Origin: Ornithodoros turicata | Lineage: Eukaryota > Arthropoda > Arachnida > Ixodida > Argasidae | Direction: 5' to 3' | Assembly (NCBI RefSeq): GCF_037126465.1 | Contig: NC_088201.1 | Location: forward strand, 196,610,403-196,674,402 | DNA: 64,000 nucleotides | Part shown: positions 10,191 to 21,678 of the stretch, piece after piece | Numbering within the stretch: position 1 is the stretch's first letter | Layout of the letters: each line of letters begins with the position of its first letter | Program-made: the position numbers and the translations under genes | Notes under the pieces: model-generated | Databases searched by the model: none | Told to the model about the DNA's origin: nothing | The model's input: only the letters and a program-made list of their open reading frames with translations

Positions 10191-11139
10191 TTGTTTACAA
10201 AAGAGGATCACTGATATTTTGCGAAAGCTTATTTTATGAATTAAATTGCACATTGTATATATTTCTCAACGATTGGACAGTATATGTTGAAAGGAATCTA
10301 TTATCAAATGCCGCGATGCAAGTGATGGACAAGCATGACATGTAGGCGGAGTCTACAATTCTAATCATCGTAACACACGGCACAGACCCGCAATCAGATT
10401 TTGGGAGAATCGAATCACACAACTGTCATCGGAAATGTTTAACCACTATACAGTGAGCACTATGCATAAACACACTGGAAGATATGTAATTGTAATAAGT
10501 AAATATTAATTTTGCAAACTTAACCAAAGCAGCACAGATCACACATAAACATAGATCCAATTCACAGAATGTACCTGAGGTTTTCCTTAGCCATACTGAA
10601 AAACTATGAGTCTATTCATAATGTCATGGGATACGAGGCACTACAAATGGAAAGGGCATACTTTAATTTTAGAAGATTTTAGCTCATAATGAGACACAAC
10701 GCAAACTCCACACCAAAGAATCTTGTTTAAATTTTCAAAGTCAAGACTGTACACTCTTTCTTACAATTTTTTAAAGATATAGATTAAAAGCTGTCTATAT
10801 AGTCACACATTGTATACAAGATATTTGCTTGTACATTAATTGCAAAAAATTTATCAGATCACATTCCAGAGCAGTGGAGACTATCACACATCAGTACGTG
10901 TTTGATTAAAATTTGAACGGGTGCCGCAATTTACGAACTGAGTTGTAGAAAGTGTAATTTCACAATACGCAAGCTTTAGCTAGCTCATTTTGACACGTGA
11001 AGGTTTTAAGAACTCTTTCATGATGACAGAGCATTTAATCGAATGGATTGATAGTTTCTGTATACACTATAACGTAATATGAATTCTCTATGTCTCGGAT
11101 ATTAAAAGTTAAGAATATTTTTCGAACGAAGTTAAACGA
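10191..11139. other. Unpaired AT-rich centre of the palindrome
   Basis: About 950 bases of AT-rich sequence lie between the two arms. No open frame of useful length or recognisable domain is present. Being single-copy between inverted arms, it forms the loop of the structure. Confidence 0.55.
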
Positions 11140-11557
11140 TCGAACGATGCAACATGCCTCTAAATTTCAATTAGCGATTCTTCTGCTACAATTCTGTCCT
11201 TCGAATGTCGGGGTTGTATAGAGTGTGGTCGTGTAAAATCTCTGTGATTGCCACCGCTGATTTCATGCTAGGATCCTTGTACATAGTGTGGAATAAACGT
11301 CTCCTTAGCAATCTTCACCCAAATCTTCAATCTAGCCATACTAATAAGCGATGTGATGTGTTAGACTAACGTGCGACTAATTCGTTACGGTGTGTAGAAT
11401 GCATTACATTGATGACGAATATTACATTTATTATTTCAGTTACACACTTGTTTATTTCGATAAATTACAGTTCTATTCCAAACTCTGAAGTTGTTGTCTT
11501 GATTGATGAATTCCGAAGACATCAAATAGTTTATTCTGGTTATTGGGCGCTTGAATC
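11140..11557. repeat. Right arm of the AT-rich palindrome, inner part
   Basis: Reverse complement of about 9,828-10,190. The arm breaks at 11,557, where an LTR retrotransposon is inserted, and resumes at 18,091. Confidence 0.85.
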
Positions 11558-11700
11558 TGTAGCAGCCGGGCAGGGAGACGCACTGCAAGGTAGGTGGAAA
11601 CTTGTTTAATGCGATAGGCAACGGCACGCATGCAGATATATACAGATACGCCGTGCAGCGTATGTGACGTCATGCCGATAGGCCTCCTATCGGCTACTAC
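11558..11700 (-). repeat. 3' LTR of the Gypsy-type element
   Basis: Nearly identical to 17,947-18,090, with about ten differences and indels. One terminal base is altered (CTACTACG instead of CTACTACA), consistent with an insertion old enough to have accumulated mutations. Confidence 0.9.
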
Positions 11701-11871
11701 GTTCCTTCCCTTTTATTTTGTTTCAAAGCCATAACGTTCGGGTTGCCTTCGTGTTCTCGAGCTTCGTCGTAGTTGCGGTACCGGAGCGTTGTTTTCCGTG
11801 GTGACTTCATCTTCAGTAGACACAGGTGTTGCCAAAGGGGTCCCCCGTTTGGTCTTCTACCTGAGACTGGA

Positions 11872-12902
11872 CTACCGAAGCCGGGTCAGGCGGTTGCGCT
11901 GTAGTGGTCTCCTCTGGAATCCGGATCGTTCTGGGGGAGGAAGAGCACATGCGTGTGAAGTAATGTCATCCACATGGACAAACCGCTCTTGGCTTTGAAC
12001 CCGGATTATGTATGTAGACAAGCTGACGTGCCGCACGACAGTGCCATTCAACCATCTTTGATCACTCGGTCTGGTCCCTCTTGCTCGAACGCTGTCGCCT
12101 ACTTCAAGCTCCCTCCACGAAGTTGCGTTTTGTTGGCTTTGCCCTTGAGTAATACCTCCTTCCATCTGCTTGCTAATTCGGGATGCAAGATGCTCAGTCT
12201 CGTGCGTGGCTTCCAGGATAGAAAAAGTGCTGGTGTCTTACCAGTTGTTGAACACGGTGTGTTACGGTATGCGAAGAGGAACTGGTCCAGTCGATGTCGA
12301 ATCGTCCGAGTCACTCCTGTGTTCTCCTCATCCCGATGTTGGCGTACGAGACTTCGTTTGACTGTCTTGAGGAGTCTTTCCGCTGCTCCATTTGAGGCTG
12401 GGTGGTACGGCGGTGTCTTCGTGTGCTGCACAGCGTTCCTTCTGAGGAAAATTCGTCAGACACAAATTGAGGACCATTGTCCGTCACAATTTTCACCGGA
12501 AGTCCGAAAGGTGCAAAAACCGTGCGTAGTGTTTCCACAGTGTTTGCCGCTGTGGTTTTCTCATGTATTGGACATTCATCCACATGGAGTAGGCGTCAAC
12601 AAGAACCAAAAACCATTCGTTCTTGTAGTATGCAAAGTCCAAATGAATTCTCTGCCAATGTTTGGTTGGTCAACCCCACGATAAACACGGTATTTTAGGT
12701 GCTGCGTTCTGAGTAAGCTGGCAGGTTGAACTGCCTTTTACAGCTTCCTCAACCCACGTGGATAACTTAGGCAACCAGACGTGGCTTCTCGATAACATTT
12801 TCATGCGTGTCAGTCCCGGATGCCCTTCGTGCAAAAGTTGCAATACATCCGTTTGTGGTGCTTTTGGGATGACAACTCTGTTTCCCCACGTGACGCAACC
12901 GC
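11872..12902 (-). pseudogene. Integrase (3' part), frameshifted
   Basis: Reading on the minus strand, the segment starts with a zinc-binding region around GNRVVIPKAP and LLHEGHPG. It continues to the core, where the second catalytic aspartate is visible in VTDNGPQF (near 12,475) and the glutamate in NGAAERLLKTVK (near 12,385). It ends with a basic domain containing LEVGDSVRARG. Frames change between 12,311-12,583 and 12,099-12,431 and again before 11,872-12,165, so it is not translatable as one protein. The N-terminal part of the zinc-binding region is displaced to 15,135 and beyond by the P-like insertion. Confidence 0.85.
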
Positions 12903-12910
12903 AGTCCACC

Positions 12911-15134
12911 CACTGATCTCTATAGTAATAGGCTGGATAGCGGATTGAGGGTGCAACCGTACGGTCGCCGGCCGCCATCTTGGGAAGCTCAAAACATTGC
13001 CGTCCGCCACTCAGCTGCATTATGTGGATGCGCCTTTGCGTAGCACTTTTGTGGTGTCATGCCCGCCTGCTGTGGTTATGGGTGTGCTGACCGTACTGGC
13101 AAGGCACCGGGGACGACATTTCACAAGTAAGTGACATGGTTTTACAAATAAATGTGATTTATTAGTCCACGAGCGGAGTGACAAAACGTTGCTGTTGATG
13201 CATGTGCGCGGCACTTTGTGAATCGTATCTCAAGATCTAAGCGTTAAACTTTAAGCCGTACGTTATCTGCATAGAGTCATTGTGATAGTCTAGCCTTCCT
13301 GCAGTTCACGGGTATGATCTCGGCACTCAGCAGGCGTTGAAGTGCGCTTGTCAGCTGTGATATCTACGGCTCAGTTTGTTGGTCACGGTATCGGCGATTG
13401 CTTGCTTGGATTAGCCTTGTCATCCCTTCCGTAATTGATGGCATAAATTGTTCAATGCAGGTTCCCTCACGGCCGCCCAGAACATTTAAACAAAGTGTGC
13501 GGTAAATGTCAGGCGAAAGGACTGGACGCCGTCGACGACATCACTGGTCTGCAGCAAACATTTTAAAAATAAATGCTTCGACAGAACGGGCCAAACCGTT
13601 CGACTGAGGCCTGACGCTGTGCCCAACAAGTTCGACTTCCCAGAACACCTCCAGAAAGTAATAATGCATGCGACATATGTAGAGGTCAGATTTATATCCA
13701 CTAAAAGCTAGTTGAACACACATGCATGAAAAACTCATTTATCTTGCTCAAAATATGTACCTCTAGGAATTCACTTGCATGCATTTAAAATACGCAACAA
13801 ACTCACTGGGGCAAAAGTATCTTACTTTATGTAGTGTACAAAAAGCATGCAGAGTTGAAAGCATAGATCGAGAAGTTGCCCGTCAAAAGGAACTCGTTAC
13901 AAAGTTACCGTGTGAAAAATGCAACTAAGTTATTCAGCCCGAAACGTAGCTTGAAACGTTACAGAGTTACTTAAAAAAAAAGAACGAGTTGCTCCCAAGT
14001 TACTTCGGACACAAAATAACACTACACAGGTGCAGCTAAGTTCGACCCTGAGTTGCCTGCGTTGAGTTTTCGTTTATGTCCAACAATTCGAACGTGTTAC
14101 ATCTTATTCCCTGTCTGCACACGATGGTTCAGCTTCATTTCAATAGCAGCAGTTCTTACTTCCTGAACAGAATACTGTCATTGACTGGACATCATGTTTT
14201 ATGACATAAAATGCTGTGGAAGAACCGTAAAGAAAGCAAGGAAATAAGTGGACGTGAGTGAAAATACAAACACACCAGCCACATGTCTCTTTGGTGCATT
14301 CCAGCATGTTTACTTTACTTAGAGACAATAAATAATTTTTCAACCTCGAATGTCTACTCTTTATTCTCGCTGCTTAAGCTTGCGACAACACATGTTTGAA
14401 TGCAGCCCAAATGAAAACAATGTGATCCGTCTGATCAAAGAAGTTTCCCAGTGCTACAGCAGTATCGGACTGTACCACCTTGCCAAAGAATATACAGAGA
14501 AGGTGACAGCCAGGCCTCACCTGCGAAAGAAATTGTCAAGGTTGATCATATTCAACAACCAGTAATGCACTCTGCCCACTTACCTGCTTGACTGCTTCAA
14601 ACTTGCTGTTGCAACTGGACTTGTGATACTTTGATGTTGGAACTTTCACCACAAGACCTTGCTACTTAGCCTTTTTATGACTTATTCACTCTACCTCTAG
14701 CACCCCCGAGCAGAAAGGAAATGGGAGAAACACGGGAAGCAACACGCTGACGGACGACAAAGGAAACGTAACACAACAAATACAACACCACACAAAACCA
14801 GCAAATTACATAATCGTAGTTCAAAGTACAAGATTGGAACGACACGCGCTCACACGAGTACAAAATAGAAAGGAAATAACATGTATGTGACGGGATTTCA
14901 CACAAAAAACGTAAGGAACTCAATCACGAGGGATTTCTGCAGCGATCCGTGGCAAAATTTTAGCGAAGCAGCAAGGGAAGCGCTCACAAACAGCAAAACT
15001 TGTCACAGCTTACATGCATTCCTATGGGCTGTAATCGCTCTTTTGAGCACCGCAATATGGCGGCCGGTGGTCGTACCCTTTCCCGCGATACCCTCACCCA
15101 TCCGCTATCCAGCCTTTATACATAGAGATCAGTG
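12911..15134 (+). mobile_element. P-like DNA transposon, internally deleted
   Basis: The ends are a perfect 13-bp inverted repeat, CACTGATCTCTAT, continuing imperfectly into GGCTGGATAGCGGAT and CCGGCCGCCAT. The element is flanked by an exact 8-bp target-site duplication, AGTCCACC, at 12,903-12,910 and 15,135-15,142. An 8-bp duplication plus an encoded THAP domain is the signature of the P superfamily. It sits inside the integrase region of the Gypsy-type element. At 2.2 kb, with only the THAP exons and a C-terminal scrap left, it is a deleted, non-autonomous copy. Confidence 0.88.
13059..14565 (+). pseudogene. P-like transposase remnant (THAP exons plus C-terminal end)
   Basis: Exon 1 (13,059-13,126) starts at ATG with MPACCGYGCADR and ends at a GTAAGT donor after a TFHK segment. 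Exon 2 begins after TTCAATGCAG at 13,461 and continues the THAP domain: RRKDWTPS, LVCSKHF, a cysteine at KNKCFDRTG, RLRPDAVP and FDFPEHLQ. It ends at a donor at 13,657. A 1-2 base frameshift sits around 13,495. The C-terminal tail at 14,350-14,565 (VIRLIKEVSQCY, RLIIFNNQ then stop) matches the usual end of P-type transposases. The catalytic core between them is missing. Confidence 0.75.
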
Positions 15135-16624
15135 AGTCCACCGACAGTTCATCTTTCCGCATAAAAAATGGTGCCATGCTGTCGTCCGACAATTTCGCAG
15201 GCCAACCATTCAAAACAAAAAAGTGTACCTTTGACGAGACCGCATCCCTTTGCGTTTCTTCCCGTATCTTGTCTGCGGATAACGGTGCTGCGTGCACTGC
15301 CGAAAAGAACTAGTCACTTTTGTCTCCGGCGTTTCGAAGGGGCAATCTTGATAACGCGTCAGCGTTTGCCACTTGCTCTCCTTTTCTGTAGACCCACTTG
15401 TAACGATAAGCAAGCAGCATTAGCATCCACCGTTGCATTCTCGCAGCTGCCATTTGAGGAATTGGCTTTGTTCGGCCAAGAAGCCCTGCTAGGGGAAGAT
15501 GATCGGAATAAATTGTAAACTGTCGCCCATACAAATGCTTGTGCATCCGTTTTACTCCGAATACAACTGCTAGCGCTTCTTTTTCGATGTGGGCGTAATC
15601 GCTTTCGGCTTTACTCAGCGTGCGTGACGCATACTCAATTGGCTTTTCTTCGCCGTTGATGACATGAAATAAAACTGCTCGTACCCCATATGGGGACGCA
15701 TCGCACCAGTCCTAGGGGATTCCTTGGGTCGTAGAACGTTAGCACACTGTCCTGTGTAAGCAATTTCTTGTTTTCTTCGAATGCCATTTCTGCTTGCGCA
15801 GACCATTTCCATTTTTTGTCTTTCTGGAGCAACTCATACAAGGGCTTCAACTTCTAGGACATGTTTGGCATCAACTTTGAATAAACAGTTAACATTCCCA
15901 AGTAAGCCTTTAGCTCACTCACGTTTCGTGGTGGAGTTGCTTCCTTTATGGCCTGCACCTTTTCACAGCACGGGTGGACGCCTTATTCATCTATTATGTG
16001 GCCCAGATATTTGGCAGACTTCATGAAAAACTTGCATTTTCCTTCCCTTACTTTTACGCCGTGCTCCATGAGTCGCTGCAGGACTGCCTCCACTCGGACC
16101 GAGCATTCGGCGTAGGTCGCTCCTGTGATGAGAACATCGTCGAGGTAGCAGACCACCTCAGGTAGTCCCTTCAGAAGCTCGTCCATAATGGCTTGGGAAA
16201 ATGCAGGTGCGCTCGAAATTCCGTATGGCATGCGGACATACTGGTACAAGCTCATGTGAGTATTAATGGTCAACAAGCGACGTGAGTCCGGGTGCAACTC
16301 AATTTGCTGATACGCTGCGGAGAGATCAAGAACGGTAAACACCTTCCCGCCAGCCAAAACAGTGAACAAGTCCTCGACCGTGGGCAAGGGGTAATGATCA
16401 CTCTTCATGCACGAGTTCACACTCACTTTATAATCTCCACAAAGTCGAAGTTTGTTGTCTGGCTTCTGTACGGCTACTATTGGTGTCGCCCAGTCCCTAA
16501 GCGTGACTGTCACAAGGACGCCATCAGCTAGCAGGTCCGTTAGTTCTTCTCTAACTGGCTCACGAATGGCATACGGTACAGGTCGTGCCTTGCAAAATAA
16601 AGGCAAGCTGCCTTCCTTAAGCAC
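15135..16624 (-). pseudogene. Reverse transcriptase and RNase H, broken
   Basis: On the minus strand, 16,624-15,983 encodes an RT domain with WATPIVAVQKPD, the first aspartate in VFTVLDLSAAYQQ, MPYGISSAPA and the catalytic CYLDDVLI (YLDD box). RNase H follows in altered frames at 15,850-15,615 and 15,546-15,310, with a characteristic IYSDHLPLAGLL and the NADALSRLP end. The final piece, to 15,135, is the beginning of the integrase (FFMRKDELSVD), cut by the P-like element. Several frameshifts separate the pieces. Confidence 0.88.
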
Positions 16625-16703
16625 AAGCTTTGCTTGAAAGCCTTTTATCAGGCCTAAACGCAGTGAAAGACGCTTGCATACCTTCTATCGAGGCCGTCCG
16701 GAG

Positions 16704-17946
16704 CTAGCCCGGAGCTAGCTCGGTGTGGACCTTCTGAATGCTGTTAAAGTCGTTCCCGAGGCTCTCAATCCAGTGGCGCCCAAGCAACGCTGGCTTGTCT
16801 CCGGGTACCACGATGATTTGCAGAACATTCCGTTGTCCGTTATATTCCACAGCGACTTGGTCCTGACCTATGACTTCAAGCGGCGTTCCGCCGTACGTTT
16901 TGAGCTTCAATGCGCACTGTGCAAGCAACGGCGGTTGTTTTAGCAGCTTGAACAAGCTTTCTGACAGGAGCGAAACAGCTGCGCCTGTATCAACTTGTAT
17001 TTTCACAGGCATACCTTCAAGCCGCACTTCCACTTCGTACGGTCGTTTTGTTGTCCCTATGTGATACACGCTGTACAACAACAGCACACTATCATGCTGT
17101 TCGTCGTCCACGTTATGAACTGCATCGGCCGTTGTCTGCCTAAGTCTGCACACGCGAGACAGATGCCCCATGCGCTTGTAGTGATAACATCTTGTCTTTC
17201 GATAGCGACACGAATTTACGTCATGTTCTTCGCCGCACCGATAACATTTGTTCTTTGCTGCTCTCGTTTCACTCCCTGAAACAGGCTTCGTGCTTGTCTT
17301 TTTGATCGCAGGGACGTCGGCGTCTGTTCCAGCAACTGCTCGGAAGCCCCTCAACTCTCGCCCGGCCAATTCCACACTCTTGGCGAACTGGCACGCCGTC
17401 TCGAACGTCAGCTCCTTTTTCTTCAGCAATCTTGACTGGATGGCTGGGTTTCGCAGCCCCGCGACGAAACGGTCCCGCAACGCGTCGTCGAGAAACTGGC
17501 CGAACTCGCATTTAGCAGCCATGTGCTTCAGCGCGACTGCAAAAACTGCGACGGGCTCCCCTTTCCCTTGGTAGCGCCGGTTAAATTTCAAGCGCTCCGC
17601 AATGGCTTGGCTTGTAGGCCCGTAGTGGTTGCTCAGTCCCTTCACCAAATCTTTGAATTACTTCTCTTCCGGCTTTGACGGTAGAAGCAAATCTTTGAGC
17701 GCCTTGTACATTTTCTTCCCTATGGCAGTCATGAAGGCTGACTTCTTAAGTTCTTCGTCTTGCACGTTGGCTACCTTGCAATACTGCACAAATATTTCCA
17801 TGTACGACGCGAAGTCTTCATCTCCTTCGTCAATGGAGGCGTCAAATTCCCACATCTTCGCCATGCCAGCCAACTCCAGCGTCCGTTGGTTCCGGGATCC
17901 GCCTCCATAACCGTCGTAGTCTCGTTTCACCATCTTCGTCGCCACT
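16704..17946 (-). pseudogene. Gag and protease of the Gypsy-type element
   Basis: Gag starts just inside the 5' LTR (MVKRDYDGYGGG, at 17,936) and reads to a stop at 17,658. It resumes in a long frame, 17,648-16,704, containing a capsid-like region, two zinc knuckles (CYRCGEEHD and a CYHYKRMGH variant) and the protease active site IQVDTGAAVS. ALLGRHWI follows downstream. The protease triad DTG is intact. The TAA near 17,656 separates gag from the rest, and a further break precedes the RT. Confidence 0.87.
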
Positions 17947-18090
17947 TGTAGTAGCCGGGCAGGGAGACACACTGCAAGCTAGGTGGAAACTTGTTTAATG
18001 CGATAGTCAACGGCACGCATGCCGATATACATAGATACGCCATGCAGCGTATGTGACGTCATGCCGATAGGCCTCCTATCGGCTACTACA
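17947..18090 (-). repeat. 5' LTR of the Gypsy-type element
   Basis: 144 bases with canonical TG...CA ends on the minus strand. It abuts the remainder of the palindrome's right arm, which resumes at 18,091 with TAATCCAGCG. Confidence 0.9.
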
Positions 18091-18150
18091 TAATCCAGCG
18101 TTGATTAACGCAGGCGATATGTTTTCGCCGTGTTTGTATTGCTTCAACAA

Positions 18151-18354
18151 CTAGCACTTTGTTGCGCTGAACTTGCTCAGTCTCTTATTGATGTTTCCTT
18201 TCTTTGTATGAAGATTCTTGAATGGCGTACAAGAGAGTATTAGATGAAAATCGTCCTCTGGTCCACCACAATTGATCTCTGTGTTGAGTTTCAATACGTG
18301 ACGATACATCAGACCTTGCACGACAATATTGAACTTCTGTTCATTCGACACCAT
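18151..18354 (-). pseudogene. ORF B, right copy (truncated)
   Basis: Contains the same INCGG-x-x-DDFHLILSC core and ends early after a frameshift at KRLSKFS. The remaining C-terminal coding sequence is split off by the retrotransposon and found at 11,473-11,557. Confidence 0.5.
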
Positions 18355-18426
18355 TGCAAGAACTGGTAGAAGAAAATAATTCTGTAGATGCTGTAGTGGA
18401 ACATATCACCATTTGATAATATATTT

Positions 18427-18840
18427 TTATGTATTTTCCATTTCAACCCTCAGGTGTAATTTCCACAAATCTGTAATGAATCGCGCGATATAGACTGCTT
18501 GTATATGATAATTTGATCTGATTGCTTTCTTGATTAATGCAATTCCCATTGCAATGATTACAATTGCATCTGGTCTAATGTATTTCAATTCTTCGTTAGC
18601 AAACCTCAAAAGCTCCACTAACAATCCTAGAGGCCCTTCCGATGTTGACGTACAAATATTTTTATAACTATTGTAGTTTCGGCATACAAGTACTTGCACC
18701 TTCAATTCCGTAATTTGAACCATATCTCCGAATACGACGATGTCTAAGACATATTGAAATGCTGTGATAATAAAATCATTTCGCTAGTCTTCTTTTTTGA
18801 AGCAGCTTTTTATCATGTCCTCCCATGACGTATGGTAGCG
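18427..18840 (-). pseudogene. ORF A, right copy
   Basis: The last 98 residues (from 18,723 down to 18,427) stay open and align to the left copy without gaps. Upstream the frame continues recognisably to about 18,840 but is interrupted by a TAG in the acidic segment. Replacements outnumber silent changes by eye, which argues against strong purifying selection between the copies. Function unknown. Confidence 0.5.
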
Positions 18841-18881
18841 AGTACAAAATAGTTCACAATATGATGTACTTGTAGCAAAAC

Positions 18882-19598
18882 TCGATGTTTGCCCACGAAG
18901 ACAGAGATCACTGGGTCTCCCATCTCCCTCTCGTGCTCTTGGGTATTCGTGCCGCCCTTAAGTCGGACCTCGGATGCAGTTGCGCCGACCTCGTCTACGG
19001 CTGTTCACTCCGCCTCCCCGCAGAGTTCTTTAGCCCGTCGAAACCCGACATATCACCTTCGGCCCTCCTTCAGCGCCTTCATCGCTCTTTCAGCATTGTG
19101 CGAGCAACCCCGTCGAGAGCTGCATCCCACCATAGCCCCAACATCCCCCAAGACCTGCCTACGGCAACCCACGTGTTCCTGCGGACAGACTCGGTGCGCA
19201 AGTCCCTCTCTCCGCCTTACTCCGGACCGCATCCCGTCCTCGCCAGGAACGACAAAACGTACCGCATTTTGGTAAACGGGAACGAGGATACCGTCTCGGT
19301 CGACCGGCTGAAACCGGCCTACCTCGAAAACCCCGGCATTGTCGCATCCTTTGCGCCCGGTCCCTCGTCGTCCGTCGCTCCCAACAGCCGCTCCTCTGCA
19401 CCCGGCCGCTCTAAGCATGTCTCATGGTCGGACAGCCAGGGCTGTCTCCAGCGGGAGGGCCCTGTAGCAGACGACACAGATGGGGTGCGCCGTGCGCAGG
19501 CACATCGAGTTTTGCACGCCCCTCGTGTTACGCGCCAGCCCTTGACCATTCTACTCGGCCACCCTGATCGAGTTCAGTTGGCACCCAGCCGGCAATAA
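18882..19598 (+). pseudogene. Gypsy integrase C-terminal fragment
   Basis: An open frame of about 237 codons encodes the distal integrase region of a different Gypsy lineage: DHWVSHLPLVLLGIR, the LVYGCSLRLP box, and a chromatin/SH3-like tail with VSVDRLKPAYL. It lacks the catalytic core, LTRs and upstream pol, so it is a 5'-truncated remnant. It abuts the AT-rich palindrome. Confidence 0.85.
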
Positions 19599-19786
19599 AG
19601 AACCTTCCGTTGCAGTCCTTTCTCTGACTCAACATACTCATTATGCGAAGAAAGGGCATTTCAAGACGAACACGGTGATGCAGATTATTCTCCGGTATCA
19701 CAAACAGGGGACGAGTTGTGAAGTTCCCAAAGCGTACCATATTTTACAAATGAGGCAACTTTGCGATGTTTTACTCCTTAAAGATA
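19599..19786. other. Short spacer
   Basis: Begins with AATAAAG downstream of the Gypsy fragment, probably that element's 3' region. No gene seen. Confidence 0.4.
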
Positions 19787-20757
19787 CAGTTGAACCTCTC
19801 AATAACGAACGTCCATTTAACGAAATCCTCCGTTTAACGAAAAATTTCCGTTGCACGAGCGCGTCCCCATAGACGCCAATGTATTTTTGAGCTCGATTTA
19901 ACGAAATACGTTCGTTTGGTCACCTCTATTTAACGAAGTCCCCGGGCTCTCCTGCGCGTGTCTTTACCCCTTAACCACAAAGAAAAGGAGGAGAAACTTT
20001 CCTTCACCGTTGGTTTTACGCGAGTTTTCGTTGGTTACTTCGGTTGTCACGTGCTGGGGGCGCGAACGTGCCGACGTGTGCTTCGCCTCAGCCGGTAATC
20101 GGTGCGCCGATGCTGTGCGCCGCGACGGTGCGTCGCGCCGGCGCGAGGCTCTCTTCGCACCCGTTTTCGGACAAGAAAACACGCATTGCTGACATTTTTT
20201 GCTCACGCCTCGCGAAGTCTTATCTGCTTGTGTTGATGACGACGACAGTACGTTGTGGTTTTGTGCCTTTTCATTACTTTTTTTTTGTTCGCGCCGCTAA
20301 TGCTGACGGTGGTAAAATGGGCATGATGCCGCTGCCGTTCAAGGTTCCATCGGCGCAGGCGTCTACGCGACATGTACCCATTTCTCGTTCTTTTCGGCGG
20401 CGTACTATTGTTCTTTCCGGACGTCATGAGTGAAAGTGAACCAAAGAAACTTCGATACGCGAGCGCGTAGGAAAAAGCAGTCGAGGTTCATCCGGAGTTA
20501 CGAAGGTAATGAACGCTCAGAGCGACACTGTGCACAAATTACGTGTTACCTAGCATTATGTAATGAATAAAGCTTGATATTTTGTGCCCTTCTTACCTTA
20601 GTACCTGTTTCATGACAAATGACGTTTTGCGGAACGCGCGGCGCTGGTAGTGCGGCGGCCATCTTCGTTTAACTTGGCGTGTTCCATTTAACGAATATCT
20701 CGATTTAACGAAACAAAGAGTCAGCATTTACAAATTCGTTATATAGAGGTTCAACTG
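19787..20757. mobile_element. Pogo/Tigger-like non-autonomous element
   Basis: Terminal inverted repeats of about 23 bp (CAGTTGAACCTCT followed by AACGAA) and TA on both sides (19,785-19,786 and 20,758-20,759) are the layout of Tc1/mariner-pogo MITEs. Inside, the subterminal phrase TTTAACGAAAT recurs. The 971-bp interior is GC-richer and has no complete transposase. A start at 20,427 (MSESEPKKLRY) that soon hits a stop may be a relic of its N-terminus. Confidence 0.8.
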
Positions 20758-20759
20758 TA

Positions 20760-21536
20760 CACCTTCTTGGAATCAGCAGAACTTCCTATGCAGTGCTACC
20801 CATCCCCGACAATACACGGATAACAAATTCAGCTAAATATGTCAAATAGTTATGGAGATACGCGGCATCAAACTGCATAGAAAGTGCAATGGTCGAAGTG
20901 CCCACATCTGAATGATAGTGCATTAAAAAATAACCACCAATTATTTTCAACTGCATCCAATATCAATACCGCCAATATACCTCCTAGGGACAAGGCTTTA
21001 AAATACGTTTGAAAGAAAAAAAATGAAGAGGTCGACCGGACCACCATGTCTGATCTGGCGTGAAGTCACCCAGCTCTCAATATATTAGGATAGGGAGCTA
21101 CATGTACTAGCCAGCGACCAGTAGCTTTACTCAACGACTTTTTTTTCGTCAAAAAATAAGGGGAGGGACACCGAACATTATCCGCCATGCTATGCACTTA
21201 TTGCCGCAAATTCTAAGTGGGTAAAAAGGCGCAATTTCAACCGCAAAGGAATGCTAATGTTCAAGGGTGGACAAGCAGCATGCCAACCCAACAAAATGCC
21301 CTAATTCCATGTGAAGTTATAAGGGACACCACTCACCTTTCGAGACATAGGTGTGACATTTAAGTTATGAACACAACAAGCATGTGTTACAGTCACTAAA
21401 GAACAGCGGTACAAACGGCTAAATAAAATAAGCGAGAATAATATCAGTTTCTACTTGAAACATGCTGCTGCAGAGTGAAGGATTGAAATGATAAAGTGAT
21501 GCAAGACTGATTCATGATAAAAATTGAAATACTCAC
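20760..21536. other. No recognised gene
   Basis: No open frame with a recognisable domain and no clear repeat structure. Confidence 0.4.
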
Positions 21537-21678
21537 TCAGTGTCATGAGAAACCATGCAGAAGAGATGCCCTCTCCTGAGACTTCTTTCAGCAAGGGATC
21601 CAAGGCCAAGCATGTCTTGAATGCCTTTCCACACGACTTGGCCAGGAAGGATGGTGTGCCCAGAAATGACCATCTCTG
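21537..21678 (-). CDS. Possible internal exon of unknown gene
   Basis: On the minus strand a good acceptor (CTGTTTCAG) and donor (GTGAGT) bound 142 bases, open in the frame reading QRWSFLGTPSFLAKSCG then ALDPLLKEVSGEG. No domain recognised, and a second frame is also open. Coding status is a guess based on the splice-site pair. Confidence 0.25.

Larger units (their letters stand above)
11558..18090 (-). mobile_element. Ty3/Gypsy-type LTR retrotransposon (with nested P-like element)
   Basis: Two ~143-base LTRs (TGTAGTAGCC...GGCTACTACA) bound a minus-strand gag-pol unit. The element interrupts the right arm of the AT-rich palindrome exactly. Host sequence left of it ends GAATC and right of it begins TAATC, a 5-bp target-site duplication with one mismatch; compare the uninterrupted left arm near 9,810. 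Order on the minus strand is gag, CCHC zinc knuckle, protease, reverse transcriptase, RNase H, integrase, as in Ty3/Gypsy. Stop codons and frameshifts make it defective. A P-like element lies at 12,911-15,134 within the integrase region. Confidence 0.92.
18091..18852. repeat. Right arm of the AT-rich palindrome, outer part
   Basis: Reverse complement of about 9,056-9,815, starting with the same CCAGCGTTGATTAACGCAG phrase. It is truncated at about 18,852-18,880, where a Gypsy integrase fragment begins, so the original outer end of this arm is lost. Confidence 0.85.

Noticed and set aside
12477..12698. Plus-strand frames in the integrase region
   Set aside because: They are shadows of the minus-strand integrase of the Gypsy-type element.
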